A stretch of DNA of 64,000 nt from Paramacrobiotus metropolitanus (Eukaryota; Tardigrada; Eutardigrada; Parachela; Macrobiotidae). The position numbers and the translations under genes are program-made. Below, in pieces: positions 49,789 through 60,389 of this stretch. The stretch's first letter is position 1, and each line of letters starts with the position of its first letter. The stretch lies in contig NW_026570230.1 of assembly GCF_019649055.1 (NCBI RefSeq), positions 1,054,001 through 1,118,000 of the forward strand, in the 5' to 3' direction. Under the pieces are notes generated by a model that did not search any database, had not been told where the DNA came from, and saw nothing but the letters and a program-made list of their open reading frames with translations.

Positions 49789-50230
49789 ACTATTGTTTAG
49801 GTTGCTAAGTTGCGAACTCTGTAGAAGCTAACAGCATTTAAGTACTACAACTTACGTAGTACCACATTTTTAAGTACGAGTACTAACAACCCTAAAGTAC
49901 TACAACTTTTAAAAATTTTCTTTAGACCTTCTTCAAAACTTAATATTTTTTAGAAGATAAAGGTAGGAACGTTTGTGCGATGTTCTATTTTATAAAATTA
50001 ACAACTTATTGAAAAAATCAGTGTTGATTTAGGAGATAATTTCCAAAACTAGCAACCGTTAAGTACTGACAACCCTTAAGCACTACAACTTTTAAAAATT
50101 TTTTAAAACCTCCTCCAAAACTTAAGATTTTTTTAAAGATAAAGGTAGGAACGCTTGTGCGATGCTGTATTTTATAAAATTATCAACTTACTGAAAAAAT
50201 CAATCTTGATTTAGGAGATAATTTCCAAAA
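49787..50230 (+). repeat. Split direct repeat B2 with 155-bp tandem duplication
   Basis: Starts with the 27-base B motif. Within it, 49,893-50,048 and 50,076-50,230 are near-identical tandem units, each beginning with AGTACTACAACTTTT or AGCACTACAACTTTT and ending with GGAGATAATTTCCAAAA. Confidence 0.75.
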
Positions 50231-51082
50231 AATAAGGACGTACTGATATATGAATCTATTGATATTGATACATGTGTAGCGCTGCGCGCTACCTGCCCTA
50301 TAAAACGCAAAAGTCATCGTTTCCTAGTTTGGCACAACGACAAAGAATCCATCATCGTGAAAATTTCTATAGGTTCCAACTTTCTGCAAAATCTACAAGT
50401 ACCGATTGCTTGATCGTTGCAAATTACAATCGAATTTGAAAAGACTGGCTCCGTGCCCAACGCGGGGCGTTTGCAATGGTTTAATACGAGTACTAAAGAG
50501 TCTGCAGCTTATGTATTTTGTCTGTAAAAGCCCGGACGTGGTAACTAATGTGGAAAAAAAGCTTCACATATTTTCGGCAGATTTACTTCAGATAGGTGCA
50601 TAACTTTGTTGCAGTTATTTTCTTGTTTCCTCTATAAAAGTACGAACATTGGAACACTTGCTTGTACGACCAAGGCTTCATAAAAATACTGCATGAGGCG
50701 GAAGCTTAACCATTAATTAAAGTAGTAACGCAGAAATTAATAATTTTACGTCAGAATAAAATTCTCAGTAAAAATTCAAATTATTATTCACGGTTGAGCG
50801 ATAAGATCTTTTTCCGAAATGTGGTTTCCTGTTATGCTGAGATGTGTATTATAAATCGTAGCGTTACTGTTCTTTGTTTCGGGATGTGGGTTCCGTACTG
50901 ATGTCAAAAGATGGTCGCGCTAAAATAAAAAATACGTGAATACATGTATTAGTGAGTCTCCATTGCGCAATTATCCAAAACGATTGTGCTCGTAACTAAA
51001 TTATTCATAAAACGGTACGATTACGCACTTATAGTCGTCACATGCATGATATTAGGTTGTGTTATTGGTGCCCCTAACGTCT
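50231..51082. other. Flank between DIRS element and HRM gene
   Basis: AT-rich. A 7-bp perfect hairpin with a TGC loop (GTAGCGC/GCGCTAC) lies at 50,276-50,292, just outside the element. A 43-codon minus frame near 50,780-50,920 follows a splice-acceptor-like site, but its phase does not fit the HRM gene, so it is not called. Confidence 0.4.
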
Positions 51083-52592
51083 TTAGGACGATGGATATTG
51101 AAAGCAGGTAGTATAATTTGACCACGGTTTTTCGGTCGCCGGGTGCAAGAACCAGGTTCCATCGACGGTGCATTCTTTGAATGCGTTCACTACCACCAAA
51201 ATGATCATTTTAGTTTTGCATAGTGGTTATTGACTGCAGTAGCAATGTTTTATCGCGACCTTACACTTGGGATTGTTAAACTCTCGGTGTGCCCACTGTG
51301 GACAAGGAATGTAGGCTTGCGTCCCAGACAAAGTGTAATTCCAGCATCCCCAACCGTCGAATACCGCGGGACAGTAACGCCTACCTGTTACATAAGACGC
51401 TGATAATCATTAATTTTATCAATGACGTATATACGAGGTATTCGTACAACTAAAGAGCGGCACCGTGCAATAAAAATTAGGAGGTTAGCGCTGTACTGTA
51501 CACGGGTATAAAATTGCGCGAGTGTTATCGTAAGGGGTATTTGAAGTTTTTTAAGTAAGCTCTCCATATATTTTAGATTCTGTGTCCCGGCGTTCCTGGA
51601 ACTCACGACAGGGCAGGAGTTTTCTACCTTCGAGCGAACAGTTTGTCATGATCTTCGACTATACTCGACGTCAGAGGGAATCAAACGACATCAGAAGGCC
51701 GACGACAACAATTTTACCCTTTTTCTGGATACGGTATTTTGACTCATTGTGATATGACGCACGACCGAAAGCTACCGATCTACGTGCACTAGAATATGCA
51801 GTCATTGCAATGGTTGCTTATGATCAAAATTAAAAAATACTGGAAGTACTGTGCTTCTATAGATGAAGTAGTATTTACCTTGCCGCTGTCTTTGGACACA
51901 CCTGGATTATGAATAAATGTTGTTTTATATGAAGCTGAGCTCAGACGATGCTTTTTTAAAATTAAACTATTATAGCTGATACAACAATCCCTTAAAATAG
52001 TTATATTCTAAACCACAGGTCTTTTCTAATTTTTGAAAAACTTTAAAAATTACAGAAATTATTATTAATATGGCGCATATTAGAACATGAATTAATGACT
52101 GCGGTACTTCATTCTACTAACAGTAAGCATCGATACTTTATCCACGAATATTGTATAAGTAATGCTTACCGTCATTTGGATAGGGCTGATTTATTATCGT
52201 TCTGTTACATTCTGCGGAAGCTAAGTTCTGCCTCCGGGAATATTCCCGCTCAACATCCGTCAGGTTAATATATCCATCTGGAATAACAACTAAGTCGTTC
52301 GTTGAATTATTTTTTAACTGTGCTTCCAGATTGCAGCAATTTTTCTTTTGGTTGTACAAGGCATTTAAAGGAAATTTTTTTCGAAATTTAGCGGTTAATT
52401 AAATTTTGAATCTAAAGTACATACTCGGACTTCGTGGTCATGTACTCGATTTAACAGGAAATTCACCACCTGAAATAAGGAAACATCTTTACTTCACCTG
52501 GTACACCCACCTAAATCTGTGCAGTTAACACACAAAAGCAACAACGAAGTACCCAGTATCACGAAGAGCATCCCTACTGTGCGGTACTGCAT
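51083..52592 (-). CDS. Secreted hormone-receptor (HRM) domain protein, no 7TM (138 aa)
   Basis: Four exons in agreeing phase 1: 52592-52511, 52277-52170, 51384-51265 and 51189-51083. Exon 1 is a signal peptide (MQYRTVGMLFVILGTSLLLL). The mature part is the extracellular hormone-binding domain of secretin-family (class B) GPCRs, with all six cysteines in order: SAECN, YCPAVFDGWGCW, IPCPQW, KECTVDGTWFLHP and NYTTC. Landmarks DGW-CW, DGTW, HP and WSNYT match the HRM family. After the last cysteine come only FQYPSS and TAA, with no good donor before the stop. In receptors, TM1 would begin shortly after. Either this is a soluble hormone-binding protein or a receptor cut off from its 7TM exons. The DIRS element lies 850 bp downstream. 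Confidence 0.8.
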
Positions 52593-53345
52593 GATTGCGA
52601 AACTGCTTGTATGTATACAGCAGAGTATGCAATAATTTTGCGTAAAGTGAAAATATCATGCGTAGATTCGTACCAATAGTTATAAAATCAATTGTTATAT
52701 TTCTATCTAATTTATCTTGCAAAAAGACGATGTGCGGTATGTGAAACTCATATTTCAACAAACTTAAATATATCGATCGGCGTTTCACAACATAAAACCG
52801 CATTCATGGATTATTATCAGAGCAGAGCCGTACACTACCAAAATATCTATTTATCACACTGCAGATATACAGACAGAAAAAGATAAAATCTAGCTGTAAT
52901 TCCTCAAAAGCGGGGCAATAATTACTGCGGTACTGGACTTCCCACGGACTGCTGCCAATTGATATACCGCTTATACGTTTAAAATAAATATTCGATATCT
53001 ACTACTATCTATACAAGTAGCCTAAGAACCAGCTTTAACGTAGAATAATATGATTATTATTAAATTTTACTATAATTATTTTGCGTTCCAGCGCCTACTG
53101 CAATCTGCACCATAACCATACGGTCCATACCTACAGAGTACGTACTGTAACCTTCACCCGTCTTTTTTTACGCATTAAATTTTTTTTTATTTACACATTT
53201 GTGGTTGTAACATTTCGATTCAATGTGCAAAACTGCATGGTAGAATCAATTCAGCAAATGTTTACGGAAACCACTTAGTAAATTCAGATAATATGAGCCA
53301 TTAATATTAATGGTCTATTTTTACAGCTTCTAAACCCTTCTTTGC
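52593..53345. other. Intergenic, upstream of HRM gene
   Basis: AT-rich. Should contain the HRM promoter and the 3' UTR of the CABIT gene. No ORF or RNA gene seen. Confidence 0.45.
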
Positions 53346-56300
53346 TTATGCAAAGGAAATTCTTGTGGGATGTGACAGTACAGACAGCCGATACAATAGC
53401 GTATCGGTATCGGCAGACGGCACTGCCGGATCCTCGACTTCAGTGTCTTCTTTGGACGAGCGTGACCGTGACCGGGACCCCGTACTGCCGCCCGGTGAGA
53501 GTCGCGACACCGGTTCTTCGAAACAGCTGGACCCGGGAATCTCCTGGTAGATGTGCTCTTCTTCCTCGGCATCCACGGTGACCTGGTGGGCGATCTTAAT
53601 CTGCCGACGCCAGGAATCACTCTGCACTTTGGCAAAGGCCAGCGCTGACCGGAAGCGACTGTCAAGGTATAGCGCATGCGCCACTGGCGCCACCTTCAGC
53701 TCGAACTCCGAATTAAAGTCCACTTCGAAGAGCTGATAGGGCGGCTGCTGCATGGTACAGGCCAGGATGACGTCACACGTCTGGATGGATTCCAGTTGCA
53801 GGAACCCGCTAAAGTGCTCGTGCATTTCCGGTAGATATCCACAGACTAGCTTGACGCGACACGGAAACCGGTACCCGGCAATCAGTGTCGACATGAGATG
53901 AATACAGTCGTTATTATAGTCTTTCGGTCGTTCCGGGTCGCTGATCAGGTAGAACGTCCCGGCTGACGTTAAGGGAATGTACAATTCCTCGTGGAATGCG
54001 TTCACACATTTCAGGTATGACCTTTGTGTGAAGTCCTCGGCGGTGGATACGACGGTCTCCTCAGAACTGCAAGAATTGCCATATTCGTAGAATTTCTGCC
54101 GTCGGGTAAACAGTTTAATGATGGATTGTTTGAGGGTGGCCCGGGAGGTCATGCTGCCGGGTCCCCGCCGGATGAAGGTCGTCTGGTCGGTGAAGATGCC
54201 GACAGCGCGCAAGACCGTGCCGGAGGTAAGGATTGTGCGTTTGTAGTGGCGGTCGGAGATGCGACGGAATCCCTGTACGACGCAATTGTGGATGAGGAAC
54301 GAGGAGGAGACACGGCCGGATGCTTTCATCAGGTCGTTGATCATCATGAACCGCTTGGCAGTTGACCGGCCATTTTCATCCAAAAGGGCAAACAAACCTA
54401 CACAACAATAATGACGTTGTGGTGGTACAATAATATTGTTTCATGATCCTACTTTTCTTCTGTAATTTGTAATTTGTTTCGATAACATTGTACCTTTCAG
54501 TATCTTATACAATAAACCTTGTATGTTTGTTACGGATGTTTAGTATTTTTTGACCTGAAACACTACGTCGGAAGTTTTATTTTCCGCCGAAAGCAGCTTA
54601 TATATCTGAGTTACTTGTGTATACCAGGAAGTTCCCTTTTTATTGTACTCTTAAACTCCTATAACTTACAAATACTTTGCGGAAATTATGAGGCAATAAC
54701 TACGTCGAAACAAAATTAACTTCATAAAAAATAAAATTCAATTAATAATAAAATAATAAAATATTTTTATTTATATTGAAAGTCATTCTCACTGCTTTTG
54801 GTTGAATTCAGAAACGTAACCCGATTAATCCGATTAGCCATATAACACACATACGGTACTACTGTGAGGCTTGTTAAGACTGTCCTCTAATAATTGTTAT
54901 GAATTTTCGCAAGCTTCTGTGGTGAGAAGAGACTACAAAGCACAGCTAGGGTACGTTGTACAATAGACAAGTATTGCAATAATAATAATAATAATAATTA
55001 TTGATAGTAGCTTCGAATAAAATAGTAACTTAAAACCGATGTTAAAGGGAACCCAGCCACCCGGATGGAGCAGTCACACATGTCGAAAATCGATTCAATG
55101 GAATTAAAACAAGCAACGGAAGTGACTGTGCGGAGAGTGCCTCTACAGTGGCCAAATGGTTATCTTCCAACATTTTTATGAGTCGTGAAGCACGATTACA
55201 TATAACACTAACGATTTGATAATGTTAAATAAATTCTGTTTCATTATATAAAATAATGTGTAAACAAAAAGACGACAGCTTTCAACAAACAACAAGTTTG
55301 ATATCCTGGATTTTAGAAACTCGGAATAAAACGGGCTGCCTTAGCCTATATAAGCCGGTAAAACACTAAGATACCGAGGTGTTTCCACCTCATATACTAA
55401 ATTGGAAACGATACAGAGAAGATTAGCATGGCCCCTGCGCAAGGATGACACGCAAAATCGTGAAGCGTTTCCAAATTTTTTTGATCGAATTTCTTCTTTA
55501 GCACCTTTAATATGTGTAATTAATCCCAAAATCCTAATCCCAAAATTATGAATTTTAATTTATTGATGATTGATGGCTCTCACATTTCAAGATTAATAGT
55601 GGGTTTATTTTTGGTACTCAATAAAGAGTATCTGTAGAGTGTTGATCGCAGGTTCGTCAAATTACTAGTATTACCTACAAAAATGCAGCTGAACGCTTCC
55701 AAAACATTTAATAATAAATTTTTTAATAACACTCGACGTACACGTCTGTCTACTCGATAATACAAACAGCCAGTGATCGAGATAGGTGTGGTCAGAGCCA
55801 CAGAGAAAGCAGCAGCAGTGAGCAGTCGCTGTTCTTTGACCAGAAATCAAGACAATGCTACAAATTTATGCATTTTATAGAGAAGGTATATCGCAGTATG
55901 TGTTACACGAGACTGGCAAATATTTATTATGACGTTGATCGATAACGGTGATTCAGTGAATACAGTGCCCATTATATTGGATCATGCCAGATCAAAAAGT
56001 AACATTTCTGCCAAAACTGCTAATGCACTACATCCTGGCACAGGTATTATCCAATTGATGTCAGTTGCACGTGCGCTTCAACTTAATCAAAATTCTAATC
56101 GCTTGCACAATGTTTCAAATCTACTACGCATATAGTATATAATACGGTTGTTTTATTGTCGACTTGAGTTATTTACAAAAAGCTGACGTGCCTGTAGCTG
56201 AATGGATAACCAAAATGTCAGATTCAGAGTTAATATCTTTCTCACTTAATTACAGATATGCAAGTACGTTGCAAATACATTTGGAAATTCAGAAAGAACG

Positions 56301-59300
56301 AAATTATTCGAAATTTGATAGCCCAAAGCCTTTCGAAATTAAATACAGTGCTGGTACTTTATGAACGAGCAGTTTGCATAACAATGTACAAAAACATTTC
56401 CCCAGCTAGCCAATTTTCGTTTTTTAGATTAACAACTTCCGTTACTGCGTACCGGCACCGCAACCTTAATGACCGCGACTGACGTCACAAATGTTAAAGA
56501 TTTTAAAAATATTCTTGACCGCTACGGAGTACTCGTCTGCGACTCTGCGTTCAAGTTGCGGCATCCCTGCTGCTTATCAAGCCGAAATCAGAGCGCTACC
56601 GTGTGAAGATTACAAGCTTTAAACGCTTATTACATTGACCTATTTCGTGCGAAATTATGCGGACACGCTGAGAACTGTCGCTGGACAGCACTTGTTGGGC
56701 CGCTCGATTTCTCTTATAGCCGGCTAACCAGGGTTAATTTGGCCGAGACGAATTTGGTCTTTTTGTTGCGGAAGATGTGCACTTGCAATTACTTTTTCAA
56801 TGAACGATGCGTTTTCCTTTATAGGATTCACAATGGAAGCGCGAGTAATATTTACCGCATCAAAATCACACACGTACGGAAATTACCGTATAACAATATA
56901 TACACAAAATTATGTTGTTTATAACGCCGGTGAAAATCGCACGAATAGAGGAAAATAACTGCTACAACTTTTCTATGGATGACTGAAACGTTCTTTATTT
57001 ATTTACATAATGTCCCTACGTTAAATTTGTGGCCACGGTGTCGCGTCACCCAACACCAAAACTACCATTGTAGATAGTTTTATACTTCAAGCCGGGTTGA
57101 ATTACCTCGTGTAAAACGGTTTTTTTAATTAACGCCATAAATGTGACATGTATTTTAATATGTCAGCAGGATTTTTAAAAAATGTATATTAATTTATAAT
57201 TTAGAAACGATTTCAAATAAATAAGAAAAACTGCGATAATAATTACAGTACTTGGAGCGCATTCTGAAAATGGTTTGTTTATAAGTACTATGCAAGCGAT
57301 ATACCTTCCAAGGCAACTTTCACGAAGTGGCGCACTTGAGCTACTTGTAATATAACACACAAGATGCTAGCGTACAAAGAATCGCCAAGAGTCTGCAATC
57401 TATGAATATTTCATAAGTATATCACTTATGCACGCGCTGAAAAAGCGTAGAGAGAGAAAAATGTAGATTAAATTATGTAATCGCTTTTGCTTTTCCTCAC
57501 ACGGTAGACACCGGCATGCAGTGCCTGCATAAAAAGGTCAAACTCCATATTAATAACTGAATGCTCAGTGCGGTGATTTTATTTTCAAATAAACATTTGC
57601 CACTGTTTCGCCTCTAAGTGACCGGTAAGAAAACAGATCATTCCGTCTTAATGCGACAGAAAAATCCAGTTGATCTCGTTTGTTGCTCTTTGCACTTGAA
57701 TCAGCGCGACTAGATATATATCGGTGATCCAACAAGTGCCCCGGTTATGCAATGGCTTTGAGAATGGGCTTAACTTAAGAATACACTTCAACAACGAGTA
57801 AGCAGTTTTTTGCTGTTCCTGTTCGGTTGTTCCTAACTTTTTGCGAAGTGAACAATCCATTTGAATAGATAGGTATATCTTCTGTAAAACATTTTTCCGA
57901 ATGGTTCTCGAGCCTCCTCAATCTTTGCATTGACTGGAATGATAATCCGCAGGAAATAATAACACCGGCTGGGCCAAAAATGTCATATGGAATTTGTTTT
58001 TCATTGGAGTATTATCAAAAGATTGCTCCAGACGTATCGTAAATTCCGCGACATCATTCATTTTCATTCTTATGCAATGCGACGAAGCAAACGCCGTATG
58101 GTAAAATCAGCATGCACGAATGTTGATTAATGAGCGTGGCTACTGTGCATGTTACTTCGTTTCGAGACTAAATTAATTCCGTTGCCATCGGCTTTAATTG
58201 CGAGTCTCGTTAGTCTTCGACAGGAAAGTAAATGAAAAGGAAAGTTACTCTATTTTTTAGTTATTACAAACTTACAAGGAGCGGTGCAGTACTATTTCTT
58301 TACCGCCAAACGCTCATAAAGCGTAATAATGCCACAAGGCAATAGCGTAGTGCAATAAGGGAAAGAATACAAAAATTATCATGTGAATGAACCGCACGAA
58401 TTACGTATTAGGTATAATTTTACAAGGTTTACAACGTTTTCTTATGGAAATTTCATTCAGCACCGACGGATCGTAAAACGAAGCCGAAGTGTCAAAACTG
58501 TCCTGCATTTCTGTGGCGTCAGAACTTGCTGAAAAGAAAGTCTGTATGACAAAAATTCAAGTTTCTGCTTTTGATGGAAAAGTCTCGGCTGAATAAAAAA
58601 AATCCAAGATCGCTTTGTTTTATCCAAGACTAAAGCTGGCCAAATTTAAACTCTGAAAATCTAATTTATTTTGAATTCTAGATACTTTTAACAGTCTGAT
58701 CTCTCATGTAATAGCAGTAAGAATAAAAAAACTGTGACCAATTTGTTACTAAAACAGTGTTTTCATCGTATGTGAACCATGGATCAATATTGCCATTTTT
58801 CAATTTTGTACATAATAAGTGCTTAAAATTCGTTATGCAGATAGTCTGTTACAATCAGCTGCGAAAGAGAAAAAATCGGCTTTGCATACCATTTTCTCAC
58901 GGCATTCAAACAACGAGCAAGAAGCATTTCCGTATTAGTAGATCAGACAAACCGCCTACGCACGCCGTAGTTGCGGGCGTGGCAAGCATGAGATTTGATA
59001 TTGTTTAGTGAATGATTTACGACATATGTGCGAGTTTTTGCCTATGAAAAAAAACAACACGGTAAACAGTTTTAGGCATGATTGTTCGCTCTGAAAACCT
59101 ACACGCTCGTTAAATGTAACCACCACGCAAATTTCGATCTAGCTGTCACTGTGACACTTTCGTAATGGAAAAGGAAAGTCATACACAAATTGGTTTTCCT
59201 TCTGGTAAACAACTTGGGTAATTACCCTAGGGTCGATCAGTAAATTTGCAATGCCGCGTAAAAAATAATAACAAAAATAATTTCTTGTGCATTTCGAAAC

Positions 59301-60389
59301 GTAAAAACGATTAATTTTAAACAGTAACTGTAAAAGAATATTGAAGTTATTGTGTATACATATCCGCTGTAGCGTCTGATCGTTTGTCAACTTGTCTATA
59401 ATAATAACATGCTACAGGTTTTAAAATTACGTAACGGAGATAATTTGAAGACACCCGATCGTAAAAATTTTGCTCCAAAAATACATATAGTGAAAAATGG
59501 CAGAACTGCAAACCGGTTCTCGTTTTCAACGCCATTAATTAAAAGCACAAAAGTGTTTCTACATTTTGTCGTAATGTCGTCGGCTTACTTATACAACGTC
59601 AGGCGCTGCAGTGAAACTTAAGCACATGTGCGACACATTATATCATAACACTGTAAAAGAGTAGCAATTTTCCCCTAATAAGGGTGGTTTAATGCAAAAC
59701 TAGCGTATAATTATATACCTAAATTTCTTTCACACATTTTTTGTGCAGATCGTCGTTTATGCGAATAAATTAAAACACAACCATTCTGAGATAATGTACA
59801 TTTGTCCGTAAAACTATAGCCCCATTAAAAAACGTTCTGCAATTTTTTCCAGCAGGGTGAAATTAATAAAATTAATTTCAACTGTTTAGCAGGTGTAAAA
59901 AGTAGCACAGGCATTTTCTTATATTACATTAATGGTATTTTTGGCAAAAACGATTTGCCGTGTATGCACAAAATATATTACGTCTAAATAACTGATAGTA
60001 AACGATTGCATGCGTTTATAAGTATGAAATTAACTACTGTGCGGCAATGCATTATACGGACCCGCGTCTTAATTGCGAACGGAAGTGCATGTTTTTGTCA
60101 ACATACCTGTGTATCCTTTTGGAATGACCAGTGACATATCCCCGTACGTCTGAAAGACATCCTTGCGTTCAACACGATGCCGGTACAGCAGCCGTGCTTG
60201 AACTTTGACACTTTTGTAGGCTTTATACAGCAACAATGGCTGATAGAGATCGAGATCGGCATCCGATTCCACCCGCTCATTACAGTTGATCTTGACAATC
60301 TGCGGCAGCTGGAAGCTACTGCGCAGTTCCGCTACGGAGTAATTCTCGGGACTCCATTCCCCGGCCGGCATCTTGTCATCGAACACCAT
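53346..60389 (-). CDS. GAREM-like CABIT-domain adaptor protein (444 aa)
   Basis: Two exons: 60389-60107 and 54397-53346, joined in phase 1 across GYTG|LFALLDENG, which recreates a continuous CABIT domain (residues about 10-270). Landmarks are SVAELRSSFQLPQIVKI at the start, VIPKGYTG in the middle, FRCALA-type helices late (RFRSALAFAKVQSDSW), and a Tyr motif HIYQEIP near 390. The opening and the IPxxYxG segment recall GAREM, a Grb2-binding adaptor in EGF-receptor/ERK signalling. Themis and Drosophila serrano share the CABIT domain. The tail is Ser/Arg/Glu-rich, with no SAM domain and few PxxP motifs, unlike vertebrate GAREM. The single 5.7-kb intron hosts an antisense U6 gene. No upstream coding exon is needed, because the start matches the family start. 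Confidence 0.78.
54978..54998. repeat. AAT microsatellite, 7 units
   Basis: Seven perfect AAT copies inside the CABIT intron. Ordinary simple repeat. Confidence 0.9.
55347..55353 (+). promoter_or_regulatory. TATA box of the U6 gene
   Basis: TATATAA begins 29 bases before the predicted U6 start, the normal place for the TATA of a Pol III type-3 promoter. A PSE is expected about 30 bases further upstream (about 55,290-55,325) but has no consensus I can verify. Confidence 0.8.
55376..55479 (+). ncRNA. U6: U6 spliceosomal snRNA
   Basis: The central part is nearly identical to U6 of other animals: GATACAGAGAAGATTAGCAT holds the ACAGAGA box that pairs with 5' splice sites, and GGCCCCTGCGCAAGGATGAC holds the AGC-neighbouring and ISL segments. 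The 5' end forms a stem (GAGGTG/CACCTC). The end is GTTTCCAAA before a T run. TTGGAAACG in the 5' part and CGTTTCCAA at the 3' end each carry one extra base relative to the usual TTGGAACG and CGTTCCA, so pairing is kept. The promoter is a TATA at -29 and the terminator is T7. The gene lies antisense in the CABIT intron. Confidence 0.97.
55476..55482 (+). terminator. Pol III terminator of U6
   Basis: Run of seven T directly after the U6 3' end, the standard Pol III stop signal. Confidence 0.85.

Larger units (their letters stand above)
44030..50230 (+). mobile_element. DIRS-order (PAT/Ngaro-like) tyrosine-recombinase retroelement
   Basis: Three overlapping plus-strand ORFs encode a zinc-knuckle Gag, an RT-RNaseH and a tyrosine recombinase. 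There is no integrase or protease. Flanking repeats are split: A1 at the left end (44,030-44,628) reappears as A2 (49,166-49,788). B1 starts at 48,816 after the last ORF and B2 starts at 49,787 after A2, sharing a 27-base identical opening. The order A1-ORFs-B1-A2-B2 is that of PAT and Ngaro elements of the DIRS order. No DIRS-type methyltransferase ORF is present. Ends are estimated from where the repeats fade. Confidence 0.88.
54398..60106 (-). other. Large CABIT intron, otherwise empty
   Basis: GT-AG intron of 5.7 kb. Apart from U6 and one microsatellite I see only AT-rich unique sequence. ORFs here are short, low-complexity and without flanking splice signals. Confidence 0.55.

Noticed and set aside
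48816-50230. Repeats as ordinary LTRs of the second element
   Set aside because: The A1-ORFs-B1-A2-B2 order and tyrosine recombinase fit split direct repeats of the DIRS order, not LTRs.
50780-50920. 43-codon minus frame after TTTTAG, possible last exon of the HRM gene
   Set aside because: No donor of matching phase in the preceding exon, and the sequence has no 7TM or other recognisable character.
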